64,000 nt of DNA from Agromyces archimandritae (lineage in GTDB: Bacteria; Actinomycetota; Actinomycetes; Actinomycetales; Microbacteriaceae): NCBI RefSeq assembly GCF_018024495.1, contig NZ_CP071696.1, forward strand, positions 1,550,001 through 1,614,000, given 5' to 3'. The first letter of the stretch is position 1; each line of letters begins with the position of its first letter. Shown here piece after piece: positions 1 to 8,597 of the stretch. The notes under the pieces were generated by a model, which searched no databases, was not told the DNA's origin, and was given only the letters and a program-made list of their open reading frames with translations. Both the position numbers and the translations under genes were made by a program.

Positions 1-185
1 AGCGGCCCTTCGGCGAGAAACAAGCTCTGCCGGCCCAGTCAACCCCCATTCCAGGGGTCATCCCAGGGAGCGGTCTCGCCCGCTCGCGGGCGCGAGGTCG
101 CGCGAATGAACCGTCCCGGCCTCCGGAACCAGCATTTCGCGCGACTTCGCCGCCGCGGGCGGCGGACCGGGCCGCATCCGCCGGC

Positions 186-716
186 TCAGAACCGCCGGGT
201 GAAGGGCAGGGGCTTGCGCATGCGGACGAGCAGCAGCAGGGGGATGAGCACGTACGGCAGGTTGAACGCGAGGAACTTCGCCGGGTTCGGCGTCACCCAT
301 TCGGGTTCGCCGAAGAATTCGACGCCGAAGACGATGATGCCCGTGATCGACGCGATCATGGTCGCGTAGATGACGGCGGGCAGTTGGATCCAGTTCCAGC
401 CGCGGATGAGCGCCGGCACGAGCACGAGGTAGAACGCCAGGTAGACGAACGCGGAGAGGCCGGTGACGATCCGCATCCACACCGGCGGGTTCTGGAACAG
501 CGGATCGGTGCCTTCGGCGTACCAGTAGTTCGCGTTGACGATGGGGTTCGACGACGGCTGGTTGAAGTCGATGCCGAGCGTCGGCACCATGTCGGCGATG
601 CAGCTGGTCACGATGAACAGGGTGAACACGATCGCGAAGGCGATGTCGATCGGGCGCTTGCGCAACGGCAGATTCGCGGGGCGGGTCGCCGGCCGGGCCT
701 CGGTGTCGGTCGTCAT
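186..716 (-). CDS. EXPERA/emopamil-binding-like four-helix membrane protein
   Basis: 176-residue integral membrane protein. Four hydrophobic segments are visible, around residues 25-45, 84-107, 112-133 and 148-168, with a polar loop between the first two. The segments resemble the EXPERA fold (EBP/TMEM97): a 'DPLFQNPPVWMRI' stretch before helix 2, then 'FYLVLVPALIRGWNW'. Eukaryotic members isomerise or bind sterols; the substrate of bacterial members is unknown, so no reaction is assigned. The ATG is chosen because a -10 hexamer TAGCGT (728 to 723 on the minus strand) ends six bases before it and there is no Shine-Dalgarno sequence, so the mRNA looks leaderless. It is divergent from the sensor kinase gene. 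Family assignment is from sequence feel only. Confidence 0.6.
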   Translation of the reverse strand: MTTDTEARPATRPANLPLRKRPIDIAFAIVFTLFIVTSCIADMVPTLGIDFNQPSSNPIVNANYWYAEGTDPLFQNPPVWMRIVTGLSAFVYLAFYLVLVPALIRGWNWIQLPAVIYATMIASITGIIVFGVEFFGEPEWVTPNPAKFLAFNLPYVLIPLLLLVRMRKPLPFTRRF

Positions 717-905
717 GTTCCGACGCTAGCCGGGTGTGGATGCCGGAGCGCGCCGCCGCGCGGGGCCCGCGATGCCGGGGGCGGCGCTCCCGGCGCCGCA
801 CCGCCCTGCGCCGCACATCGGCTTCGCGGGGCGCCCCCGCGACGAGGCGGCCCTCCCCCGCACGACGGAGTCCCGCCGGCGGATGCCCCCGCGCGCCCGC
901 ATCGC

Positions 906-911
906 TAGCGT
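906..911 (+). promoter_or_regulatory. -10 hexamer of a leaderless promoter (sensor kinase)
   Basis: TAGCGT followed by six bases and then the ATG at 918. No purine-rich ribosome site lies between, so transcription should start at or next to the start codon. Confidence 0.6.
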
Positions 912-917
912 AGGAAG

Positions 918-2441
918 ATGGCCGCCACCGATTCCGAGCGCCCCGCGGCATCCGCACCCGGGCCGCACCGGCCGGCACCCGCGGTCGCGCCCGACGCATC
1001 CACCGCCCACGGCGCACCCGCCGCACCCCTCGTCGAACCCGGCATCGAATGGGTGCGCCCGCGCCCCGGCCCCGAGGGGCGCCGCCGCGACCTGTGGCTC
1101 GCGCTCGTCGTCGCCGGACTGACGACGATCAGCGTGCTGCTGTACCGCGCAGCCGGCGCATACGACGAGGCTCCCGCATGGGCGGTGGTGCTGTGGGTCG
1201 CCGCGATCACGCTGCCGCTGGCCCTGCGCCGCGTCATCCCCGAGATCGTGCTCGGCGTCGTCGCGGTCGCGTTCGCAACCGGTGCGATCGCCGGTGTCGG
1301 CGAGGCGCTGTTCGCGAACATCACCCTGTTCATGGCGTTCTACGCGGTCGGCGCGTGGAGCACGAACCGTCTGCGGGCGAACATCGTGCGCGGGGCGGTC
1401 ACGGCGGCGATGTTCGCGTGGCTGCTCATCCAGTCCGCGTACCTGTCGAACGTCGACGACTACCTGCCGGAGATCGAACGCTCCGGCGATGGGCCCATGT
1501 CGCCCTACATCGCGTATTCGCTCATCAACGTCCTCACGAATCTGCTGTACTTCGGCGGCGCCTGGTTCTTCGGCGACAACGCCTGGCGCGGGGCGCGCAC
1601 GCGGGCGGCGCTCGAGCAGCGCAGTGCCGAGCTCGCGGCCGAGCGTGAGCGCACGCGCGCGCAGGCGGTCGCGCTCGAGCGGGTGCGGATCGCCCGCGAA
1701 CTGCACGACGTCGTCGCCCATCATGTGTCGGTCATGGGGGTGCAGGCGGGGGCCGCGCGTTTCATGCTCGAACGCGACCCGGCGGCTGCGGCGGCCTCGC
1801 TGGAGGCGATCGAGGCGAGCGCGCGCGAGGCCGTCGACGAGATGCAGCGCCTGCTCGGCACGCTTCGCGGCGGGGCGGATGCGGGCGCGGGCGGGGATGC
1901 GGCGAGCACGCGCGGGCTCGCCCAGCTCCCGGAGCTCGTGGAGCAGTCGAACGCCGCCGGGCTCCCGGCGACGTTCGAGGAGGTCGGGGCGGCGCGGCCG
2001 GTTCCGCAGCTCGCCGGCTTCAGCGCGTACCGCATCGCGCAGGAGGCGCTGACGAACGTGCGCAAGCACGCCGGCCCGGCGGCGGCCGCCGAGGTGCGCG
2101 TGCGATACACGGCCGACGCCTTCGAGGTCGAGATCGTGAACACCGGGCAGGTGCGAGCGGATGCCGCGGGCGGTGCCGCCGAATCGGCGCTCTCGAACGG
2201 TGCCGGCCTCGGGCAGATCGGCATGCGCGAGCGCGTCGCCGCGGCCGGCGGGACCATCGAACTCGGCCCGCGCGCCCGCGGCGGGTACCGGGTGCGGGCA
2301 CGCTTCCCGGCTCCGGGCGCCGCGCCCGGTGGCGGCACGGCGGGCGCCGCGCCGAGCAGCGCCCCGGCCGGCGACGCCGAGTCCGGCGGTACCGCCGGCG
2401 GTGCCGCACCCGCAGCATCCACCCCCGAGGAGGCATCGTGA
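918..2441 (+). CDS. two-component sensor histidine kinase, NarL/HisKA_3 type
   Basis: 507-residue membrane sensor kinase that should autophosphorylate and pass phosphate to the regulator encoded immediately downstream. After a Pro/Ala-rich N-terminus (about 1-50) come several membrane helices (about 57-235), a short coiled segment, then the HisKA_3 dimerisation box 'RIARELHDVVAHHVSVMG' with phospho-acceptor His263. The ATPase domain has the N box 'IAQEALTNVRKHA' near 372 and the G box 'GLGQIGMRERV' near 430. The last 50 residues are a low-complexity Ala/Gly/Pro tail. No extracellular sensor domain is visible, as in DesK/LiaS-like kinases that sense the membrane. The stop overlaps the regulator start by 4 bp. 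The ABC exporter at 5.3-7.3 kb is a plausible target, which is inference. Confidence 0.9.
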   Translation: MAATDSERPAASAPGPHRPAPAVAPDASTAHGAPAAPLVEPGIEWVRPRPGPEGRRRDLWLALVVAGLTTISVLLYRAAGAYDEAPAWAVVLWVAAITLPLALRRVIPEIVLGVVAVAFATGAIAGVGEALFANITLFMAFYAVGAWSTNRLRANIVRGAVTAAMFAWLLIQSAYLSNVDDYLPEIERSGDGPMSPYIAYSLINVLTNLLYFGGAWFFGDNAWRGARTRAALEQRSAELAAERERTRAQAVALERVRIARELHDVVAHHVSVMGVQAGAARFMLERDPAAAAASLEAIEASAREAVDEMQRLLGTLRGGADAGAGGDAASTRGLAQLPELVEQSNAAGLPATFEEVGAARPVPQLAGFSAYRIAQEALTNVRKHAGPAAAAEVRVRYTADAFEVEIVNTGQVRADAAGGAAESALSNGAGLGQIGMRERVAAAGGTIELGPRARGGYRVRARFPAPGAAPGGGTAGAAPSSAPAGDAESGGTAGGAAPAASTPEEAS

Positions 2442-3241
2442 CCGTCCGTGTACTCGTCGTCGACGACCAGGATCTCGTGCGGGCCGGCTTCCGGACGATC
2501 CTCGACTCCGACCCCGGCATCGAGGTCGTCGGCGAGGCGGCCGACGGCGCCGCCGCGATCGACGCGGCCCGGCGCCTCGACCCCGATGTGATCTGCATGG
2601 ACGTACAGATGCCCGGCGTCGACGGCCTCGAGGCGACGCGCGCGATCACCGCCGACCCCGCCATCGGGGCCGCCGTGCTCATGCTCACGACCTTCAATCG
2701 CGAGGACTACCTCTTCGAGGCCCTCGCCGCCGGCGCAAGCGGATTCCTGCTGAAGAATTCGAGCCCCGAGAACCTCCTCGAGGCGGTCCGCGTCGTCGGC
2801 CGCGGCGACGCGCTCCTCGCGCCCGACGTGACGCGTCACGTGATCGAGGCGGTCGTCGGCCGGGCGGGTGCGGATGCCGGTGCGGCGCCCGCCGCCGCAC
2901 CGGCGAGCACGGGACCGGGTGCGCCCGCCGCACCCGTCACCGCACCGTCCCCGTCCGCCGCACGGACCCCGTCGGCCGCGGCCGAATCGGTTGCGCCGGG
3001 CCCGATCCGGCCGCCCGCGGCATCCGCACCCGGGCTCGACGCCCTGACCGACCGGGAACGCGAGGTGCTCGAACTGCTCGCGAAGGGGCTGTCGAACGCC
3101 GAGATCGCCGCGCGACTCTACGTCGGCGAGGCGACCGTGAAGTCGCACGTCTCGAAGGTGCTCATGAAGCTCGGCCTGCGCGACCGCGTCCACGCCGTCG
3201 TCTACGCATACGAGCACGGCATCGCCCGCCCCGCCGACTGA
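2438..3241 (+). CDS. two-component response regulator, NarL/LuxR family
   Basis: 267-residue DNA-binding regulator paired with the kinase upstream (start overlaps its stop in GTGA). The receiver domain spans residues 1-120, with the acidic 'VDD' pocket at the N-terminus, phospho-acceptor Asp55 in 'CMDVQMPG', Thr near 83 and Lys in 'LLKNSSPENL'. A LuxR-type helix-turn-helix occupies about 202-260 ('LTDREREVLELLAKGLSNAEIA'). The linker between them (about 140-200) is unusually long and almost entirely Ala/Pro/Ser; NarL proteins normally have a linker of 15-25 residues. Target genes are not shown by the sequence. Confidence 0.92.
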   Translation: MTVRVLVVDDQDLVRAGFRTILDSDPGIEVVGEAADGAAAIDAARRLDPDVICMDVQMPGVDGLEATRAITADPAIGAAVLMLTTFNREDYLFEALAAGASGFLLKNSSPENLLEAVRVVGRGDALLAPDVTRHVIEAVVGRAGADAGAAPAAAPASTGPGAPAAPVTAPSPSAARTPSAAAESVAPGPIRPPAASAPGLDALTDREREVLELLAKGLSNAEIAARLYVGEATVKSHVSKVLMKLGLRDRVHAVVYAYEHGIARPAD

Positions 3242-3255
3242 CCCTGCGCTCCCCG

Positions 3256-3573
3256 CCCGGAAGGGAGAAGAGCAGCGCACCTGCACACACTGCGGACACC
3301 CGCGCGCACAACCACCTCCGCGCTGCCCCTTCCTCCACCCTTCCACCCGCTTCCCGGGGTCAGATCCCGCCACATTTCCGCGATCCAGCACCCGAAAATG
3401 GCGGGAATCGACCCCCGGAAGGGAGAAGAACAGTGCACCTGCACACACTGCGGGCACCGCGCGCACAGGCCGCCCCCGCACTGCCACCCGCTGCTGCACG
3501 CTTCCCGGGGTCAGATCCCGCCACATTTCCGCGATCCAGCACCCGAAAGTGGCGGGATATGACCCCCGGAAGG
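3256..3573. repeat. palindromic intergenic repeats, GGGGTC...GACCCC family, two full copies
   Basis: This fills the 394-bp gap between the convergent response regulator and MFS genes. Two palindromes, 3351-3422 and 3501-3573, have arms reading CTTCCCGGGGTC and GACCCCCGGAAG, with inner arms ATCCCGCCA and TGGCGGGA around a short centre. Between and before them lies a shared 80-90 base sequence ('gggagaag..cagtgcacctgcacacactgcgg'), and the right half of a third copy starts at 3256. The unit is therefore a composite tandem repeat of about 150 bp. Other copies lie at 42157-42229 and 49147-49216. It could act as a bidirectional terminator. No gene is seen here. Confidence 0.85.
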
Positions 3574-3635
3574 GAGAAGTGGCGGTGCGCGCACGGGACG
3601 GAAGGAGCGGGGACGCGAGTGGGCCGGCGCTGAGC

Positions 3636-5186
3636 TCAGCGGGCGGCTCCGCCGCCCGCGGCCGGATCCGCAGCGCCGTCGGCACCGGCGGCATCCGGAT
3701 CGGCGGGGCCGGCCGAGCCGGCGGGGCCGCCTGAGCCGGCCGAGCCGGCCGAGTCAGCGGAGGCGGCGGGGCCGCCGGCGGCGAACTCGGCGGAGAGGAT
3801 GCGGTAGGCGCGGGTGGTGAAGGCGAGGAAGGCGACGGCGACCATGATGAGCCCGCCGATGAGGAAGACGAGGGCGATGCCGCGGGCCTCGCCGTCGCCG
3901 AGCAGCCAGCCCCAGGTCGCCTGGCCGGCTTCGCTGTTCATGTAGGGGATGATGACGAACTCGGCGATGGGGGCGATGACGAACGCGGTGATCGGTGCGG
4001 CCGCCGACTCGACGGCCATCGCGAAGCCGAACACGCGGCCCTGCCGCCGGAACGGCACGAGCTTCTGGATCACGGTCTGCTCGGCGGCCTCCACCGCGGG
4101 CACGAGCGCCATGTAGAACCAGATGCCGACGGCGTACAGCAGCCACCATTCGCGGATCGTGAAGACGGCGCCGAGCAGGCCCATGCCGACGACGACGAGC
4201 AGCATGGTGCGGATCGGGTTCTTGCCGAGACCGAACTTCGCGATGGCGAGGCCGCCGATGATGAACCCGGTCGATGAGATGCCGAGCACGACGCCCCACG
4301 CTTCGACGGGGAACAGGGTCAGCCCGTAGGGGTCCATCAGTGCGATGTAGACGCCGCCGATGAGGTTGTTGAACGTCGAGAAGAAGATGAGCGTGAACAG
4401 GCCGGGGATCTTCCGCACGGCGGCGATCGCCCCGCGCAGGTCGACCGCGGGGGCCGCCTCGCCTTCCGCGGGCACCGGTTCGGCCTCGGGGATGCGCAGG
4501 AACAGCAGGTGCGCGAGGGCGACGGCGGTCGCGGCGAGCGCGATCACGAGCGTCCACCCCATGCCGAGCAGGCCGACCGAGAGCCCGCTGAACACGCTCG
4601 TCACGATGAAGGCGATGCCCTGCACGGTGCCGACGAGCCCGTTCGCGTTGGCGTGCCGTTCGACGGGCACGAGCAGGGTCACCGTCGTCGACAGGGCGAT
4701 GTTGCGCATGTGCTCGACGACGGCGCCGAAGAGGATGATGCCGGTGAACAGCCAGAACCACGGCCCGCCGATGTCGATGAGGGCCGCTTCGGGCTGCAGC
4801 AGGAACAGCACGCCGGCCGCGCCGAACGCCGCGACCGTGACGAGGCTCGAGAGCACCATCACGGCGTGCTTGCGGTGCCGGTCGACGATGGTGCCGAACA
4901 GCATCGAGAACACGGCGACGAAGAGCATGTACGCCCCTCCGATGACGCCGGTGGCGAGCACCGATCGCGTCTCGAGGTAGATCCAGAAGGTCAGCGCGAA
5001 CCACAGGTAGCTCGTCGTGACGTTCGCGACCATCGTGTTGACGAGCACCTGCAGGAAGGTGCGCATGCCGTGCGCGGGCGGCGAAGGATCGCCGGTGGAT
5101 GCCGCAGCGCCGGTGGATGCCGCGGCGTCGGTGGATGCCGCAGCGTCGGCCGGTCCGGCGGCGCCGTTCGAGGGTTCCCCAGTCAT
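3636..5186 (-). CDS. MFS exporter (MFS_3 / multidrug type)
   Basis: 516-residue major facilitator with about 12 membrane helices from residue 40 to 470; the loop between helices 2 and 3 carries the MFS motif 'GTIVDRHRKHAVM'. Similar proteins export macrolides, siderophores or other drugs; the substrate here is unknown. Both ends are low-complexity: the N-terminus repeats 'DAAASTGAAAST', encoded by tandem GTGGATGCC-type DNA at 5094-5150, and the C-terminus is a Gly/Ala/Ser tail of about 40 residues. The start is supported by a -10 hexamer TAGCCT (5198 to 5193, minus) six bases upstream of the ATG. It lies between the kinase/regulator pair and the ABC exporter but on the opposite strand. Confidence 0.85.
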   Translation of the reverse strand: MTGEPSNGAAGPADAAASTDAAASTGAAASTGDPSPPAHGMRTFLQVLVNTMVANVTTSYLWFALTFWIYLETRSVLATGVIGGAYMLFVAVFSMLFGTIVDRHRKHAVMVLSSLVTVAAFGAAGVLFLLQPEAALIDIGGPWFWLFTGIILFGAVVEHMRNIALSTTVTLLVPVERHANANGLVGTVQGIAFIVTSVFSGLSVGLLGMGWTLVIALAATAVALAHLLFLRIPEAEPVPAEGEAAPAVDLRGAIAAVRKIPGLFTLIFFSTFNNLIGGVYIALMDPYGLTLFPVEAWGVVLGISSTGFIIGGLAIAKFGLGKNPIRTMLLVVVGMGLLGAVFTIREWWLLYAVGIWFYMALVPAVEAAEQTVIQKLVPFRRQGRVFGFAMAVESAAAPITAFVIAPIAEFVIIPYMNSEAGQATWGWLLGDGEARGIALVFLIGGLIMVAVAFLAFTTRAYRILSAEFAAGGPAASADSAGSAGSGGPAGSAGPADPDAAGADGAADPAAGGGAAR

Positions 5187-5334
5187 TCCGGCAGGCTAAC
5201 CCGCACCTCCGACATCGCCGAGCGGTCGTGGACCGATGTCCACCCCGTCGGCCTCCCCCGCACGGCGGAGGTCGCGCCGGCCCGGCGCCCCGGAAACCGG
5301 CCGTGCGGCGGATGCCGCCGCGCCCCGGCATCCA

Positions 5335-5340
5335 TAGCGT
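5335..5340 (+). promoter_or_regulatory. -10 hexamer of a leaderless promoter (ABC exporter operon)
   Basis: TAGCGT, then six bases (GGAAGC), then the ATG at 5347. Spacing is identical to the kinase promoter at 906-911. Confidence 0.6.
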
Positions 5341-5346
5341 GGAAGC

Positions 5347-6231
5347 ATGCTCGAACTCAGCGGAATCGACAAGTCCTTCGGGACGAGACGCGTGCTCGAC
5401 GGCGTCTCGTTCGCCGTCGGCGACGGACGCATGACCGGCTTCGTCGGCGGCAACGGCGCCGGCAAGACGACCACGATGCGGATCATCCTCGGCGTGCTCG
5501 CCGCCGACGGCGGCACCGTCACGATCGACGGCGCCCCGATCGGCCCCGACGACCGGCGACGCTTCGGGTACATGCCCGAAGAACGCGGCCTGTACCCGAA
5601 GATGAAGGTCCTCGAGCAGATCGTCTACTTCGCCCGCCTGCACGGCTGGAAGACGGCCGCCGCCACCCGCAACGCCACCGACCTGCTGGAGCGCCTCGGC
5701 CTCGGCGAACGTCTGGACGACACCGTCGAATCCCTCTCCCTCGGCAACCAGCAGCGCGCCCAGATCGCCGCCGCGCTCGTGCACCGCCCCGAGGTGCTGG
5801 TGCTCGACGAACCGTTCTCGGGTCTCGACCCGATCGCGGTCGAGAACGTGCAGCAGGTGCTCACCGACTACGCCGCCGGCGGCGCGCCCGTGCTGTTCTC
5901 CAGCCACCAGCTCGACATCGTCGAACGCCTCTGCGACGACCTCGTCATCATCGCCGGCGGTCGCATCCGCGCAGCCGGCGGCCGCGATGCGCTCCGCGAG
6001 CAGCACGGATCCACCCGCTACGAAGTCCTCCTCGCCGGGGATGCGGGGTGGCTCCGCGAGCAGCCCGGCATCGACGTGATCGACTTCGACGGCGGCTGGG
6101 CCGTGTTCGAGGCCGACGACCCCGAGGCCCGCCGGGCCGCCCTGGCCGCGGCCGTCGCCGCCGGCGAGGTCGTGAGCTTCGGCCGCGAACAGACCACCCT
6201 CGCCGAGATCTTCAAGGAGGTCGTCCGATGA
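5347..6231 (+). CDS. ABC transporter ATP-binding protein (NatA-like)
   Basis: 294-residue ATPase of an ABC-2 exporter. The Walker A motif 'GGNGAGKTTT' is near residue 34, the signature 'LSLGNQQR' near 130, Walker B 'VLVLDEPF' near 150 and the H-loop in 'LFSSHQLDIVERL'. After residue 215 follows a DUF4162-like C-terminal domain common in NatA/YhaQ-type ATPases. 'YMPEERGLYPKMKVLEQI' is typical of the Na+/drug export branch. The start codon of the permease overlaps its stop (ATGA), so the two are translationally coupled. It probably exports a drug, antimicrobial peptide or Na+; the substrate cannot be read from sequence. Confidence 0.93.
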   Translation: MLELSGIDKSFGTRRVLDGVSFAVGDGRMTGFVGGNGAGKTTTMRIILGVLAADGGTVTIDGAPIGPDDRRRFGYMPEERGLYPKMKVLEQIVYFARLHGWKTAAATRNATDLLERLGLGERLDDTVESLSLGNQQRAQIAAALVHRPEVLVLDEPFSGLDPIAVENVQQVLTDYAAGGAPVLFSSHQLDIVERLCDDLVIIAGGRIRAAGGRDALREQHGSTRYEVLLAGDAGWLREQPGIDVIDFDGGWAVFEADDPEARRAALAAAVAAGEVVSFGREQTTLAEIFKEVVR

Positions 6232-7346
6232 CCGATCCCGCCGTGCTCCGCCCCGCGACCGGCGCCGAGGCGCCCCGCGCACCGCGCTTCACCCAGGCCG
6301 TCGGCCTCGTCGCCGGCCGCGAGATCTCCTCCCGCGTGCGCAGCAAATCGTTCCTCGTCTCGACGGCGCTGCTCGCCCTCGCCGTGCTCGCTTCGATCGT
6401 GATCGGCGGGTTCGCCGCGCAGAACACGGAACCGCCCCAGGTCGCCGTCGTCGGCCAGTCCGCCGCCGTCGCCGACCGCGGCCTCGACGTCGTCGCCGCC
6501 GGCGACCGCGCCGAAGCCGAACGGATGCTCCGCGACGGCGACGTGGACGCGATCGTCGTGCCCGGCGGCGACGCCGCATCCACCACCGTCATCGGCCTCG
6601 ACTCGGCCCCCGACACGGTCGTGCAGATGCTCTCCGTCCCGCCGCAGGTCGAGATCCTGAACCCCGACGCCCCGAACCCGTTCCTGGCGTACTTCGTCGC
6701 GCTCGGCTTCGGCATCGTCTTCCTCATGGCCGCGACGACGTTCGGCTCGACGATCGCGTACAGCGTCGTCGAAGAGAAGCAGACCCGCGTCGTCGAGATC
6801 CTGCTGTCGACCGTGTCGAGCCGGGCGATGCTCACGGGCAAGGTCGTCGGCAACTCGCTCATGGCGTTCGGGCAGATCCTGCTGATCGCGGCCGTCGCGA
6901 TCATCGGCCTGCTCGTGACGGGTCAGGACGTCGTCGTCGCCGGCCTCGGGCCGAGCATCGCGTGGTTCGTCGTCTTCTTCCTCGTCGGCTTCGTGATGCT
7001 CGCCGCCATGTTCGCCGCGGCCGCCGCGCTCGTGTCGCGGTCGGAGGACATCGGCTCGGTGACCTCGCCCATCACGATGCTCGTGATGATCCCGTACTTC
7101 CTCGTCGTGTTCTTCAACGACAATTCGCTCGTGCTGACGATCATGAGCTACGTGCCGTTCTCGGCACCGGTGGGCATGCCGATGCGGATCTTCCTCGAGC
7201 AGGCGGCGTGGTGGGAGCCGCTCGTCTCGCTCGCCGTGCTCGTGGCGTCGACGGCGCTCGTCATCCTCATCGGGGAGCGCGTGTACTCGAACTCGCTGCT
7301 GCGCATGGGTGCGCGTGTGAAGCTCGGCGAGGCGCTGCGCGGCTGA
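6228..7346 (+). CDS. ABC-2 exporter permease (NatB-like)
   Basis: 372-residue membrane partner of the preceding ATPase. One helix lies near residues 35-58, followed by an extracellular domain of about 100 residues. Five or six helices are packed in the C-terminal half, starting at 'FLAYFVALGFGIVFLMAATTFGSTI'. 'SVVEEKQTRVVEILLSTV' is the conserved cytoplasmic coupling segment of NatB/YhaP permeases. The ATG overlaps the ATPase stop by 4 bp. A strong perfect hairpin begins 38 bases after the stop, ending this two-gene operon. Confidence 0.9.
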   Translation: MTDPAVLRPATGAEAPRAPRFTQAVGLVAGREISSRVRSKSFLVSTALLALAVLASIVIGGFAAQNTEPPQVAVVGQSAAVADRGLDVVAAGDRAEAERMLRDGDVDAIVVPGGDAASTTVIGLDSAPDTVVQMLSVPPQVEILNPDAPNPFLAYFVALGFGIVFLMAATTFGSTIAYSVVEEKQTRVVEILLSTVSSRAMLTGKVVGNSLMAFGQILLIAAVAIIGLLVTGQDVVVAGLGPSIAWFVVFFLVGFVMLAAMFAAAAALVSRSEDIGSVTSPITMLVMIPYFLVVFFNDNSLVLTIMSYVPFSAPVGMPMRIFLEQAAWWEPLVSLAVLVASTALVILIGERVYSNSLLRMGARVKLGEALRG

Positions 7347-7383
7347 ACGGGCGGGGGCGTGCGGGGTGCCGCACGGGGGACGT

Positions 7384-7422
7384 GCGCCCGGGCATCCATT
7401 TCGCGAGTGGATGCCCGGGCGC
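7384..7422 (+). terminator. GGATGC-type hairpin terminator after the ABC operon
   Basis: Perfect inverted repeat with 15-bp arms, GCGCCCGGGCATCCA (7384-7398) and TGGATGCCCGGGCGC (7408-7422), around a 9-base loop. There is no U-tract, as is usual for actinobacterial hairpins. Confidence 0.7.
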
Positions 7423-7444
7423 CGTCCGGTGCGAGGATGGATCG

Positions 7445-8518
7445 GTGACCGACAGCACCCTCCACGACCCCCAGTACCGCGGCTTCGCCAGCGACAACTA
7501 CGCCGGCGTGCACCCCGAGATCCTCGACGCGCTCGCCGCGGCGAACGGCGGCCACCAGGTCGCCTACGGCGAGGACGCCTACACGGCCCGCCTGCAGGAG
7601 GTGTTCGAAGCGCACTTCGGCGCCGGGATCGAGTTCTTCCCCGTGTTCAACGGCACGGGCGCGAACGTCACCGGGCTGCAGGCGATGCAGCCCCGATGGG
7701 GGGCGGTGATCGCGGCATCCACCGCCCACATCAACTCCGACGAGGGCGGCGCGCCGGAACGCGTCGGCGGCATGAAACTGCTCACCGTCGACGCCCCCGA
7801 CGGCAAGCTCACCCCCGAACTCATCGACCGGGAGGCATGGGGCTGGGGCGACGAGCACCGCACCCAGCCGGCGGTCGTCTCGATCACGCAGACCACCGAG
7901 CTCGGCACCGCGTACACGGCCGAGGAGATCCGGGCCATCGCCGACCACGTGCACGCCGCCGGAATGCGCCTGCACATGGACGGCGCGCGGATCGCGAACG
8001 CGGCGGCGAGCCTCGGCCTGCCGCTCCGCGCCTTCACGCGCGACGCGGGCGTCGACGCGCTGACCTTCGGCGGCACGAAGAACGGGCTCATGTTCGGCGA
8101 GGTCGTTCTCGTGTTCGAGCCCGAGGCGGCGCCCGGCATGAAGTACCTCCGCAAGCTCGACATGCAGCTGGCGTCGAAGATGCGGTTCCTGTCGGCGCAG
8201 TTCATCGCCCTGCTCGAGGGGGACCTGTGGCTGCGCAGCGCCGCGCACGCGAACGCGATGGCCCGCCGCCTGCGCGACGCCCTCGACGCCGGCATCGCCG
8301 ACGGGTCGATGCCGGGCCTCGGCTTCAGCCAGGAGACGCAGTCGAACGGCGTCTTCGCGATCCTGCCGCCCGGCGTCGCCGACCGCCTGCGGGAACGGTT
8401 CCGCTTCTACGACTGGGACGCGGCCAAGGGCGAGGTGCGCTGGATGTGCTCCTTCGACACCACCGAAGCCGACATCGACGCCTTCGTCGCCGGCATCCGC
8501 GAAGAGCTCGCGCGCTGA
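7445..8518 (+). CDS. low-specificity L-threonine aldolase
   Basis: 357-residue PLP enzyme of the beta-eliminating lyase family. It cleaves threonine or allo-threonine to glycine and acetaldehyde in the cytosol. The N-terminal 'FASDNYAGVHPEI' and 'YGEDAYTARL' are typical of GlyA-like aldolases, and 'HMDGARIANAA' carries the PLP-contacting Asp and Arg. The PLP lysine is Lys212 in 'LTFGGTKNGLMFGE'. Length matches the family. The GTG start at 7445 is preceded by GAGGAT and six bases, consistent with a leaderless start. It is a single gene, convergent with the alcohol dehydrogenase and separated from it by a hairpin. Confidence 0.92.
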   Translation: MTDSTLHDPQYRGFASDNYAGVHPEILDALAAANGGHQVAYGEDAYTARLQEVFEAHFGAGIEFFPVFNGTGANVTGLQAMQPRWGAVIAASTAHINSDEGGAPERVGGMKLLTVDAPDGKLTPELIDREAWGWGDEHRTQPAVVSITQTTELGTAYTAEEIRAIADHVHAAGMRLHMDGARIANAAASLGLPLRAFTRDAGVDALTFGGTKNGLMFGEVVLVFEPEAAPGMKYLRKLDMQLASKMRFLSAQFIALLEGDLWLRSAAHANAMARRLRDALDAGIADGSMPGLGFSQETQSNGVFAILPPGVADRLRERFRFYDWDAAKGEVRWMCSFDTTEADIDAFVAGIREELAR

Positions 8519-8542
8519 CGAGTGCGGGGGTGGATGCCGTGG

Positions 8543-8576
8543 GCCCGGGCATCCATCGCCGAGTGGATGCCGGGGC
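8543..8576. terminator. GGATGC-type hairpin between convergent genes
   Basis: Inverted repeat GCCCGGGCATCCA...TGGATGCCGGGGC with one mismatch and an 8-base loop, lying 25 bases after the aldolase stop and 22 bases from the end of the dehydrogenase. It could terminate both. Confidence 0.6.
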
Positions 8577-8597
8577 GCACCGGCATCCGCTCACCCC

